From contig OY757934.1 of NCBI GenBank assembly GCA_963585895.1, forward strand, positions 42,309,350-42,373,349: 64,000 nt of DNA, written 5' to 3'. Made by a program: the position numbers and the translations under genes. Positions 53,605 through 63,740 of the stretch are shown piece by piece. The notes beneath the pieces are model-generated. The model was not told where the DNA came from. It did no database searches and saw only the letters and a program-made list of their open reading frames with translations. How positions within the stretch are numbered: position 1 is the stretch's first letter; the number at the start of each line of letters is the position of its first letter. The DNA is from Sepioteuthis lessoniana (Eukaryota > Mollusca > Cephalopoda > Myopsida > Loliginidae).

Positions 53605-56600
53605 TGAGAGTTTTTCACGTCAGCGTTAGTTGATGGTCTTTCACTGGAGTTTGAGTGACAGCAAATCTCCTCAAGTCTCCAGAACTCTTCTCAGTATTCT
53701 AGCCGATTTCAATAATACAGTAGTTTGGGTGGTCTCCACTCGTTCTCTTATTCCCAAGTCCTCCAGTACCAGTACCAATCCTTCGGTAACTGTACCAAGA
53801 GCACCAATTACAATTGGCATGATCGTCACTTTCATGTTCAACAGTTTTTCAAATCCCTAGCAAGGTCCTGGTACTTATCCTTCTTTTCACTTTCTTTCAA
53901 TTTTACTCTGTGGTCAGTTGGGACAGCAAAGTCCACATTTTTGTAAGTTCTCTTTTTTTTTTTTTTTGATTATTACGAGGTCTGGCCATCTGGCTGAGAT
54001 TTGGTGATCCGTTTGTATCTCAAAATCCCTGAAGAGTTTGTGTGCCTCATTTACAATGCCAGGAGCTGGGTTGTGCATATACCGTTCGCTTGTAAGGTCA
54101 AATTTCAAATTCTTACAAAATTCCCAGTGGATCACCTTGCCCAACCAGTCGTATCTATTCTTATACACTTTCTTTGCTAATTTGCTGCATTCGCTTATTC
54201 TATGATTGATCGTTTTGTCTCTTTCACCACATAACCTACATCTGCTGTTTTGTTGCGTCTTAAGGATTCCTTTTCTTAGTCATGTCCACATTTTCTCATG
54301 TGAGATATCACTTTTTAATCGTTTAAAACATCCATCGAGTTGTTTTTCAGACAATTTTGGTTTTCTGGTTATTACTGTTCTGTTGGTCTTCGAGTTGTCA
54401 GTTTTGTTTCTGGTGGCTGTAATCAGTTTTCCTCCGGGTTTTTCTATGTAGTCTTCGAGTCGTTGTATCGATATGTAAATGCTATCTTCAGTGCTGGTAA
54501 GTCCTCTTCGTCCCTCTTTTTTTGACACATATAGTCTGTCAACGTCATCTCGAGGACATAATGCCTTATGCATGGTCATTAGTTTTCTTGTTCTTTGGTC
54601 CATTTGTTCAAGTTCTTCTTTGGTCCACTTCAAGAAATGTCCCGAATATCTTACGAGCGGGACAGCCCTGGTATTTATTCCTTTTATAAGGTTCCTGGAA
54701 TATAGTTTTGTTTCAAGTAGCTTTCTACTTCTCCTGAGACACTCTTTCTTAATTTTGTCCTTCATCTCCACTTGATTGATGGTGTATGCTTCCAATATTC
54801 CCAACCATTTATATGTTTCCTTTTCTCGGAGCGTTCCAATATAATTTTGATTTGGCAGCTCAATTCCGTCCGTCATTGACGTTTCCCGCTTTTCATTACT
54901 AGCATGGCACATTTTTCGATGTCAAATTCCAACCCTATGTCCTGACTCTATATTCTTACTGCATGTATTAGAGTTTCCAATTCTTTTTCGTTGCCCAGTC
55001 GGCTGGGGCTGTAGAATACACCGACTGCTTCACTGCAGAGGGGTAAGACCCCAGCGACAAGTGTCCTGGATATGACACTAAACAATTTAATTGTGAGGTT
55101 CCAGTAACGCCATCTATACCCATTTATTGCCATCGCTCCCAGGTCTACTCTGGCCCGGAGTGGTAGCATCTGATAAGGGTCCTATCTATGGGTTAAATAT
55201 AACTAAACCGTGGTTTCTCGAGTTTACTGTTTTTTCGCATTTAAATTGCGTTTTCATGCTAAACTGAATTATTTAAAATAGAACTGTTTTGACATTTAAA
55301 CTGTGTACTTATGCCCAACTGAATTATCTACAATAAAACTGTTTTGACATATACTCTATGTATTGCCCAGTCGGCTGGGGCAGTAGAATACACCGATTGC
55401 ACCTTTGTAGAGGAGTAAGACCCCCACCCCAACGGGGGTCCTGGATATGACGCTAAATAATCTGGGGCTTTGGAGAATGCGGAGCATCCCTTCATTGCTA
55501 TTGCTCACAGGTTCACTCAGGCCCGGAATGTAGTACCTGATAGGGCCCTATCTATGGGTCAAATAGAACTAACTGCATACTTATGCTAAACTGAATTGTT
55601 CGAACTAGAACTGCTTGACTAAACTGAATAGCTTGAAATGGAACTGTTTTTGACATTGAAAGTATACTTACGCTAAACTGAATTGTTTAATATAGAACTG
55701 TTTTGATTTTTAACTTTGTGTAAACAAAATCTATACTTATACTAAACTGAATTAGCTGAATTAGAACTGTTTGACTATACTGAATAGCTTGAAATAGAAA
55801 TGTTTTTGACAATTAAACTGTATACTCATGCTAAACTGAGTTGTTTGAAATAGAACTGATTATTTGCATAGAAATGGATTTGGCATTAAATAACCTCCAA
55901 ATGTTGATATGCCATAAAATATAACCAACCAACCAACCAACCAACCAATTTTTTTTTCGTTATTTACAAATAGTTTGATGTCATCCATGTACATAAGGTG
56001 ATTGATCTTTTCCCGCGTTTTACTGAGTTTGTATCCCGCGGCGAATTTCCTGAGTACGTGGCTGAGTGGAATCATTGCTATTACAAATAGTAATGGTGAT
56101 ACTGCATCACCTAGGATTATACCTATTTTGATCTTCGTTTCTGCCAAGCTTTTCCCTCCAGCAGTCATTTCCACTCTCCAGATTGTCATGATTTTCTCGA
56201 TAATGTTTATGACTTCATCTGATATTTTGTATATTTTGAGACAGTTTATTATCCAGCTTTGTGGGACCATATCATATGCATTTTTGTAGTCAATCAAGGC
56301 CATAGCTTGATTTTTTGGTCTCGTCTTGCTGTCGTTGAAAATGGGCTGATCAGTGTAGAGTAGCTCTTCTGTGACTCTGGATTTTTTCGGTATCTTATCT
56401 GTTCTTCGGGGAACAATCTGCGGCTTGTTAGCGAATCGTAAATCTCTTCCCTTATTAGTGCTGTAAGTATTGTCCACATAATAGGTAGGCACGTTATCGA
56501 TCCGTAATTGTTAGGGGCGGTTCCTTTGCTTGGGTTCTTTTGGATCAATATGGTCCTTCCTTTGGTCATCCATTCGGGCACATTTACTTCTTGTAGGTAT

Positions 56601-57690
56601 CTGTTTATTTCGTGTGCTTGCCTGTTATGGTGGATTTCTTGAACCTGAATTCACGTATGCTATCATGGCCAGGCGTTTTTCGATTTGAGATCTCTTAGTG
56701 TTGTTCTGAATGTATCTATGTATATTTTCGCTTTCGGTCCTTCGAGCCCTTCTAAATTTTTTCCCATGTTGCGTATCCATTCGGCTTTTTTTAATGTTCT
56801 CTTAGCTGTCCTATTTTACTCTAAATTATTTTAGCTTTACTTGCATCCGGTTTTTGGTGTCTTCGCGTCATCTTCCCCGACTTGTTGGTAGAATTTTCTT
56901 TCATTATTTTGGAATCTCTTGTTTTGTTTGTATTGTTTTACACTTTCTCGATATCTTTTTAATTTTCCTTCTTTCACCAGTACTTTCTGGTTTATTTCCT
57001 CGAGTTGTATTGTCATTTTTTTTTTGTGTTGTTTTTTTCCTTTTTATTCCAACATGTTCCACCTTATTTTCCTTTTTTTTATCATTTTTGCCTGTTTCCG
57101 TAGATTTTTATCTGCATTTCCAGTCCAATTTCTCATCCAGGTTTTGATTTTCTGTTTGTGTTCTTTAAGGCAATCCTAATCTTTTCTCAAACTAATTTCG
57201 CTCCTGCAAAGATTAGTTCATTTAATTCGATGATGTCTTTTTTGTGAATATATATCCTAATATTTTATTTATTTTTTCCGTTTCCACCTTCACTGTTCGC
57301 CTTTATATGTTTCTTTGTGTTGGTAAGGTAGTCTTTAGATTTTCTAAATTCATTTTTTGTTCTTGTGTTAGTGTTTACTCTGTGTTGTTTGGGAGTGGGA
57401 TATTTCTATTTTCAGAAGTTTCCAGGTAATTTCGGTTAGATTGTTCCTGTTTTTCAATACTTGGTTTGTTTGATATTGTATTGATATCTTGTTCACTATT
57501 TGTTTTCTGGAGAATTTCTAGCATTTCAAGGTCAGAAAACCAACCTTTCCTTATTATTACCCTAACTTGGTCAGCAAGACTTTGGCTTATTGTCGGAAAA
57601 CTAACGCATTCTTGTCAGATCATTCTTTTCCTATATCCTTTTAGTGAAGGGTTGCTCACTAGTAATACTGATACCATTAATTTTATCCTA
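53605..57690 (-). mobile_element. RLE-type LINE, nearly full length, decayed, split by family A
   Basis: Read on minus from about 57690: N-terminal part (SLADQVRVIIRKGWFSDLEM, TLTQEQKMNLENLKTTLP), VPEWMTKGRTILIQKNPSKG, IDYKNAYDMVPQSWIINCLK, SPLLFVIAMIPLSHVLRK, INHLMYMDDIKLFVNNEK (YMDD catalytic box), then after the family A insertion CHASNEKRETSMTDGIELPN, YKWLGILEAYTINQVEMKDK, NTRAVPLVRYSGHFLKWTKE, MTMHKALCPRDDVDRLY, the CCHC knuckle (CRLCGERDKTINHRISECSK), HKLFRDFEIQTDHQISARWP, DLVIIK (PD of the PD-(D/E)XK nuclease) and GDLLSLKLQ. The 3' UTR repeats GACCATCAACTAACGCTGAC. Several stops and frameshifts: inactive. The R2/R4 group carries its endonuclease C-terminal to the RT, as here. Confidence 0.9.
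54993..55952 (+). mobile_element. Composite family A insertion in RLE LINE
   Basis: Two heads (GCCCAGTCGGCTGGGGCTGT at 54993, GCCCAGTCGGCTGGGGCAGT at 55365), each with a middle domain, the first with a short array, the second with a long one, and one final tail GTTGATATGCCATAAAATAT with (CCAA)n. TTTTTCGTT flanks the whole unit (54984-54992 and 55953-55961), so the two-headed composite moved as one piece. Confidence 0.9.
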
Positions 57691-57744
57691 CATTTGTCAT
57701 CACAATCAATTTTTCTATTATTAACCTTTTTATATGCATTTAAA

Positions 57745-58870
57745 TCTAATTTTATGGCGGCATTTAAATATGAGTTCATTACGTTTATTTAAGTGTTGGC
57801 TCATAAATTTTTATGTCATGATGCTTATTTTTTCCTCCAGGCAAAGGTTACATCTACTATTGAAGCTTCCAGGAGTTGAACATTTTTTAATAAATTTCCA
57901 CTTAATTGATGGAGTTGGGCCTATATCTCTCAAAATCCCAAACCATCTTGATAGGGTTGTTTGGTTTCTGTGTAAAGGGTTGGAAAAAGAGTGTCTATGA
58001 TTATAGAACCTCTGTTTCCAATTTCCAACTGAGATTCCAATGTAAACCTTCTACTCCTTCCTATTTTTCGTCAGGAAAATAGTTGTTTGGTAGACTACTT
58101 TCACGGAATTACACATTCTTCCCATCGGACAATCTTCGTTATTTCTACAATTACAAGGTAATTCATTTGTTTGATGTTTACCTATTAACGATTTGTCCAT
58201 TAAATCCTTGTTATGATTATAAATTATTTTAAATATATTATTCGTGCTGGAGTAACTAATTTTTGTGTACTCCTATTGAAAATTTTATTCAATTCAAGGG
58301 TTTTCCAGATTGAAATGTCTACCTATTAACTGAAGAAAGTTCTTGTCTATATTAATATCAGAAAGTTTACGGAAAACGTGGTTAAACCAGATTACTTTTC
58401 TTTTCCTTTTTTTTATTATTAGAATTAATATTATTGTCACCATCTTCAAGTCTATAATTACAACTATCATTACTACTACGGTTGTGGCTGCTGCCATTGC
58501 TATTATTTATGTTGCAGTATTCAGTAATCTTATTTTTTTATAAGTTTTTCCAGGTATTCTAGCCTCTTTTGGAATCCACTTTTTTCTAGAACCTCATTAT
58601 ATATCCAATTATATTCATCGGAAATTTTGTGTTGGAAGATAATCTATAAATTCTCATGTTAACTGCATTCGATATATGTTTGATTATTGATCCGGAGTGG
58701 TTGGATTTGACCTTAATGTTAGTAGGCGTTTGATTATCTTTGCTCAATGGATTAAACGTATTGTAAGATAAATTAAAGGTAATGTCGAGAAAATTAACTA
58801 TTTTGAGGTGAGATAAATTTCAATTTCAAATCTTTGTCACTTGAAGGCTCTTATAATTTTCTTGTATATT
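57745..58870 (-). mobile_element. Penelope-like element 2, RT end and GIY-YIG endonuclease
   Basis: Minus-strand frames read NTFNPLSKDNQTPTNIKVKS, NHSGSIIKHISNAVNMRI (RT thumb region of Penelope-like elements), SGFQKRLEYLEK, KRKVIWFNHVFRKLSDINID, then after frameshifts PCNCRNNEDCPMGRMCNS, VVYQTTI, YIGISVGNWKQRFYNH (GIY-YIG nuclease core), LHRNQTTLSRWFGILRDIG and CNLCLEEKISIM. The order RT then GIY-YIG is diagnostic of Penelope-like elements. Broken by several indels. Confidence 0.8.
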
Positions 58871-58894
58871 TTCGAATGATGAAGCTGAGGCCGT

Positions 58895-58921
58895 CATATA
58901 TATATATATATATATATATAG
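58895..58921. repeat. (TA)n run between Penelope elements
   Basis: A short TA run between the hammerhead-bearing 3' region of element 1 and the coding part of element 2. Confidence 0.9.
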
Positions 58922-59023
58922 ACATTTTATGTCTACTTATTTTCTTCTGGGTCCGTTCGAATTCCCGTATTACTTTTATCGTATTCGGGGGGGAATTGAT
59001 TTATGCATTGTCCATAGTTGTAT

Positions 59024-59073
59024 GTATCCCTAGTACTTTCTGCCAGACTTTGGGCCATCATCAGGGGAGGATC
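59024..59073 (-). ncRNA. Type I hammerhead ribozyme motif of a Penelope-like element
   Basis: On the minus strand: stem I 5' strand TCCC, core CTGATGA, stem II (TGGCC ... GGCA with one bulged G), core GAAA, a 2-bp stem III (AG/CT with loop TA), cleavage-site residue A at 59031, and stem I 3' strand GGGA. Hammerheads with a minimal stem III are known in the terminal repeats of Penelope-like elements (Cervera and De la Peña). The position downstream of a GIY-YIG coding end fits. Whether it still cleaves is unknown, because stem II is imperfect. Confidence 0.6.
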
Positions 59074-59189
59074 TATTACAAAAGTGATGTAACTTTTGTT
59101 TTAGCATATTACTACTATGTAAGGGCGTCTTTGCCGTTGGAGATTATGGCGTTTGCTTTTAAATGGAATTCTATAATTAGTTCCAGTAG

Positions 59190-59685
59190 CTAAAGACATT
59201 TAAGTACATTAGCACTGGTTTGAAAATTAATTCTATTAAGTGTTGGTTGCATGTTTCTAATATGTAGTGCTTCGAGAATCTGAAGTTTTTGTTTATTATT
59301 TTGATGTTCTAATATTGTTGTGTTGTCGGTGAGAATTTTCCGTAATTGTGTTGTTGGGCATGAATGTTTTTTTTAAATGCTGAGCTACTGAACTTCTATC
59401 AGAAAGGTGCATTGTAAGTCTCCTCGATAGGGTAGTTGAGGTTAAACCAACATATATATTATTATTATCAGAGATACAATCTCCTAAAGAACATTTAAAT
59501 TTATATATAACGTTGGTTTTTTGCAAAACTTCAATCGAGGGAGAGGAATTATTTTTAATGACTAAATTCGAGGTTTTAAACTTATTATAATATATGATAA
59601 GTTTTATTTTCTTATTAGGATCAGTGGGGAGTATGTTTTTGTGAATCAATGTTTTCAATATTTTTTCATCGAATTTATAATTGAT
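59190..59685 (-). mobile_element. Penelope-like element 1, GIY-YIG endonuclease C-terminus
   Basis: The frame reads ILKTLIHKNILPTDPNKKIK, IIYYNKFKTSNLVIKN, NVIYKFKCSLGDC, NIYVGLTSTTLSRRLTMHLS (GIY-YIG core; VIYKF and IYVGLT with the following Arg) and SSVAQHLKK. A one-base shift near 59300 then leads to LEHQNNKQKLQILEALHIRN, MQPTLNRINFQTSANVLKCL and a stop at 59190-59192. The RT is missing because a family A element lies at 59692. It is a different subfamily from element 2 at 57745. Confidence 0.85.
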
Positions 59686-59691
59686 ACAGCA

Positions 59692-60275
59692 GAGGCCTTA
59701 AAATACACAGACTACATCTTTGCAAATGAGTAAGTCCCTCCTAAGAGTGTCCTGGATATAATAATAAACAATATGATTGTGAGGCTCCAGCAATACTGAA
59801 GTTTTAGGGAATGCGGATTACCTCTTCATTGCCATCGCTTCCAGGTTCACACTGACCTGGAGTGGGAGCACCTAACAGAGTCCTATCTATGGGTCAAATA
59901 GAACTAAACTGTGTGCCTATGCTAAGCAGAATTGCTTGAAATAGAACTGTTTTGGCATTTAAACTGTGTTCTTATGCTAAATTGAATTGTTTAAAATAGA
60001 AGAGTGAGATATTTAATTTTGTGTAACAAATGACTGATGTTCTATTGAATTGTTGGTGATACATATCAATACTTGGAACCATTTAACTTTGTTGACACAC
60101 CAAAATGAATTGTTTGCAATAAAATTGTTTTTACAGTTAACAATGTGTAAACAAATAACTGTACTGATGCTCATCGGAATTGTTTTGAATAAGACTGTTT
60201 ATATGTATAAAAATTGATTTGGCATTAAATAACCTAGAATGGGTGATATGCCATAAAACCCAACCCAACCAAACA
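59692..60275 (+). mobile_element. Family A, full length
   Basis: Diverged head (CAGCAGAGGCCTTAAAATAC), ATGATTGTGAGGCTCCAGC, CTGGAGTGGGAGCACCTAAC, CTATGGGTCAAATAGAACT, four to five array units and the tail GGGTGATATGCCATAAAACC with (CCAAC)n. Confidence 0.8.
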
Positions 60276-60279
60276 GAAT

Positions 60280-60562
60280 GAAAATAATAGAAAACGACAA
60301 GGCTGACAAATACTTGTACTTTGTCCGAGAGCCGAAAAAGCTGTGAAATATGAAGGTGACGGTGACACCAATTATAGTTGGTGCACTTGAACGGTCCCCA
60401 AATGTTAGGAAAAGAATCTGGGGGAAGTGGAAATCAGAGAAAGAATCTAGACCACAGCACTGTTAAAATCAGTTAGAATACTGAGATGTATTCTGAAAAC
60501 TTAAGGAGACTTGCCGTCACTCAGACTTTGGTGAAAACTGATGTGAAAAACTTGCCAGGAGT
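60280..60562 (+). mobile_element. RLE-type LINE, 3' end
   Basis: Frames read MKIIENDKADKYLYFVRE, MKVTVTPIIVGALER and the equivalent of GDLPSLRLW, the C-terminal end of the nuclease domain. A short 3' UTR ends near GTGAAAAACTTGCCAGGAG. It is directly followed by the middle of another copy. Confidence 0.75.
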
Positions 60563-61843
60563 AGAAAATCAGGAAAGCAACAGAATTCTTGGAGAAAAGG
60601 AAAATTACAAGTACTTGGGAATATTGGATGCAGACACCATCAAACAAACAGAGATGAAAGAAAAAGCCAGAAAACTTCTTAAAACTTAACACCTGCAGAA
60701 ACCTCATTAAGAGAATAAACACTTTAGCAGTCCCTCTTATAACATACTATTGACAATTCTTAAAATGGACAAATGGACCAAATGACAAGGAATCGATGAA
60801 AATGCACATCGCCTTACACCCAAGAGTTGACATAGACAGATTTTGTGTCAAGAAAAGGAGGAAGAAGACGCCATTACCTTAGATTGCGTAGATGCTACAA
60901 TCCAGGGATTTGAGGAATACACAAAACTGAGCAAAGAAAGGCAAATTGGCGCAGCCAATAACAGTAATGTCAAAATAAGGACAAAGAGTAAATTAAAAAA
61001 TTCTAGAAAATAAAGATAGTAAGAAAACAACCATATGGGTACTTTAAACGACATTACGGAGATTGCACAAGAGGTGACCAGGAGATGGCTAAGAAAGTTA
61101 AAACTCACGGGAAAAACTGAATTTCTTTTAATAGCAGCAGAACACAATGCCGTAAGAAATAATTAAATCAATGCGAAAATTGATAATAACAAACAGAATA
61201 GCAAGTGCATGTGGACAAAGAGATGAAACAGTTACTCACATTATGAGTGAAAACAGCAAACTTGCGCAAAAGGAATACAAGACGCAGCACGAATAGGTAG
61301 GAAAGGTGACCCACTTGGAATTGAGCAAGAGATTTAAAATTTTTCCAACCTATCAAATGGTATATACGTAAACCAGAGGTGTAATGGTTATCGTTGAAGC
61401 AAATGGACACGGCGACTCGAGTTCAAATCCTGGATGAGTTTGATTGCATTTCACAAAGCACTAATACCCTAGAGGAAGGTAATGAATCCTCTTATTCTCT
61501 CTCCAGCTCTGGATAATTAGTTGGGCAGACTGAGTTCTTCCGCCTTAGATAGGCAATCAATCTAGGAGAAAAAAAACTTTGAATCCAAACCTGTTTAACT
61601 TCGTTTGAAAATTGAGTGGGTGTCACATCCTACTCCAGTAGAGGGGTTGGTAAATACATACATAAACCAGAATCTATGCAAGTACAGGAGATGCATAAGA
61701 TTCTCTGGGATTTTGAAATCCAAACTAATCACCCAATCCACGTGAGAAGAACAGACCTAGTGCTAATCAAAAAGAAAAAAAGAATATATCATTTAGTAGA
61801 TTTGCTGTTCAAGTGGATCAGACCGAAAAGATTTAAAATAATA
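60563..61843 (+). mobile_element. RLE-type LINE, post-RT to nuclease region, interrupted
   Basis: ENQESNRILGEKENYKYLGI, LDADTIKQTEMKEKARKLL, frameshifted RVDIDRFCVKKRRKKTPLP, CGQRDETVTHIMSENSKLAQ (knuckle, partly lost), then across the SINE D KPESMQVQEMHKILWDFEIQ, TNHPIHVRRTDLVLIKKKKR (the PD proline replaced by Thr) and YHLVDFAVQVD. Interrupted by SINE D at 61377-61657. The remainder continues at 62686 beyond the DNA transposon. Confidence 0.8.
61377..61657 (+). mobile_element. SINE family D with 13-base target duplication
   Basis: AGGTGTAATGGTTATCGTTG (A box), CGAGTTCAAATCCTGGATGA (B box), ACTAATACCCTAGAGGAAGG, and an end at GGGGTTGGTAAATACAT. ATACGTAAACCAG (61364-61376) and ATACATAAACCAG (61658-61670) flank it, one difference. 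Confidence 0.85.
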
Positions 61844-62683
61844 CAGGGTATCTCAATATACATGGGACCCATATGACTGCCTAATTATTTCTGATCACTC
61901 AGTATATGTATATATATAGAGGGTATCTCAATATGTATGGGACCCATGTGACTGCTAATAACTCTACTGCGTCACTACTTATTTGGAGATAAAAATCATT
62001 CAAAACCGTGCTAGAAAAATTTTGCTGGAATTTTGTTATGTTATGGTTAGTGAACACAAGTAGTAGTAATAATAAGACAAACCACGATATGTGAGGGAAA
62101 ATAGTTATATTTACAGGAAAGAGTATTTACAAGAGAGAGACTGTCAGTAATAAGAACATAGGATTAGTGATAGAGTAATGATATACTTCAACAATAGGAA
62201 CGGCTCTTCTGGTCTGACTTGTAGGCTTATTCCCAGACTAATCTCCGCTACTGCCATATATGGCAGATGGAACAGATCATTATGCTGAAAAGCTAGGTGA
62301 TACCCAACAAATTTTAACTTAACAATTATCCCCAGAAAAGCTAAATTGATCGTTGGGTACACAGATTTCAAATCATAGGGTCAGTAAACAACTTCAACAA
62401 GAAGGCAGAAATTCCCAGATCTAGCAGGAAATTGACGGCAAGATGTTCGGACAATGTGGATGCTGTGTGAGATTCGGTCGGAAGGAGCCCGAGAAAGTCC
62501 CTGTGAAGATATTCCCAAGAATCTGGTCTTTCACGTGCACTGTAGGATAAAGTCAATCAATTTCTGCCCTTGTCATCAGGTTTGACCATTCTCAAGTGAT
62601 AAGATTGTTTTACCATATGAAAGATGACTTGATACAATATGAATAATTATATTAATGGGTTGCATCTATTTTGAAACACCGTG
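61844..62683. mobile_element. TA-flanked TIR transposon, 840 bases, inside RLE LINE
   Basis: The left end CAGGGTATCTCAATATACAT then GGGACCCAT and the right end, read inward, CACGGTGTTTCAAAATAGAT then GCAACCCAT are imperfect inverted repeats of about 30 bases. TA lies on both sides (61842-61843, 62684-62685). The LINE frame resumes at 62684 (KYLDIARELKT), which confirms the boundaries. The left terminus is repeated at about 61920-61960. It encodes no transposase I can recognise, so it is probably non-autonomous. Confidence 0.65.
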
Positions 62684-62745
62684 TACTTGGACATTGCCAG
62701 AGAACTAAAAACAGCTGTGGAACATAAAGGTGAACTGAGTCTTGA
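62684..62745 (+). mobile_element. RLE-type LINE continuation
   Basis: KYLDIARELKTAVEHKGEL matches the sequence following the nuclease Lys in other copies (KKDKYFDFARELKKLWNMKV at 8480-8540). It is the right-hand remainder of the copy split by the DNA transposon. Confidence 0.7.
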
Positions 62746-63676
62746 CATCAGACCCAGTTTAGTGTAACACCAAAGAGACCTATTTTTTTAACTAGCGGTA
62801 CGAGTCCGCTGTAGGGGATACAGTCAACCGATTCTAAGCCTTGCTAACAGAGCAGTAAAGTTATTACTTTCTTGTAAACAATCATTAAAGTGAATGTATG
62901 TATAAGTAATATAGAGCTAAATAACCTTCAAACATACTACTAAGATTTCACTAACATTGCGAAAAAAGCAACACTGGAAGCTTTTGCGTTAGCCTACGTT
63001 ATCTGTCAGGTATTAGATATTTAACCATTTCGTTGCCGTTCGTTCAGTACTATAACCTGATTTGCCATCCGACATTCAAGGTATGTTTTAGTTTTTTGTC
63101 GGAGTGGGGTGTTGTCCCAGAGTTGTATTGTTTGCCAACGTCTCTTTGAATGTTTCATATAAATTTATTTTTTTGTAAAGTGACGCCTGTTTCTTTTTGA
63201 AGATTTCATCTCGATAAAGGTTAAAACCAAAATGTCGTTACTGTTCCTCTGCTGTCGACCATGAGAAGAGAGCAGGTGCCGTGGCAGATGTGAATATCTT
63301 AAGATTAATAACAAATCCGTAAAACCCAGCAGTATCGCCTTTCTCGTCCGTGTCATAACTCTAAACTTAAAAAAAAGCCTTTTAATCTCGATTGAGCCGG
63401 TCGGAATTGGAATGAAGAGTATTAAAAACCCACAAGCAATCGAGAAAAAGAGAATGCAAACGGCCGTGTTTACCATTTCACCTTTGCGAATGATCAATTT
63501 CGACGTTTTTGTCAGCCCTTTACTGATGTGTTGTTGATAGTTTGAAATATGACGACATTCAACCTGAGATTGGACAAGTTCTGTACATTTATTCCGGTTC
63601 TATTTGTTCAGCAGATGCTGCTTTGCCCGTTCCTTTTTAAATATCAGTGACTCTTATTCGTCGATTGCCGTAATCT
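62746..63676. other. Low-repeat sequence, one doubtful ORF
   Basis: No family member is recognised. A minus-strand frame at 63165-63497 (110 codons) begins near a hydrophobic stretch (VCILFFSIACGFLILFIPI) that could be a signal anchor, but no splice site, promoter or homologue is evident. Confidence 0.4.
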
Positions 63677-63740
63677 TTCTTCTTCTTCTTCTTCTTCTTC
63701 TTCTTCTTCTTCTTCTTCTTCTTCTTCTTCTTCTTCTTCC
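63677..63740. repeat. (TTC)n microsatellite
   Basis: An uninterrupted TTC run. The poly-Leu and poly-Ser frames across it are artefacts. Confidence 0.95.
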
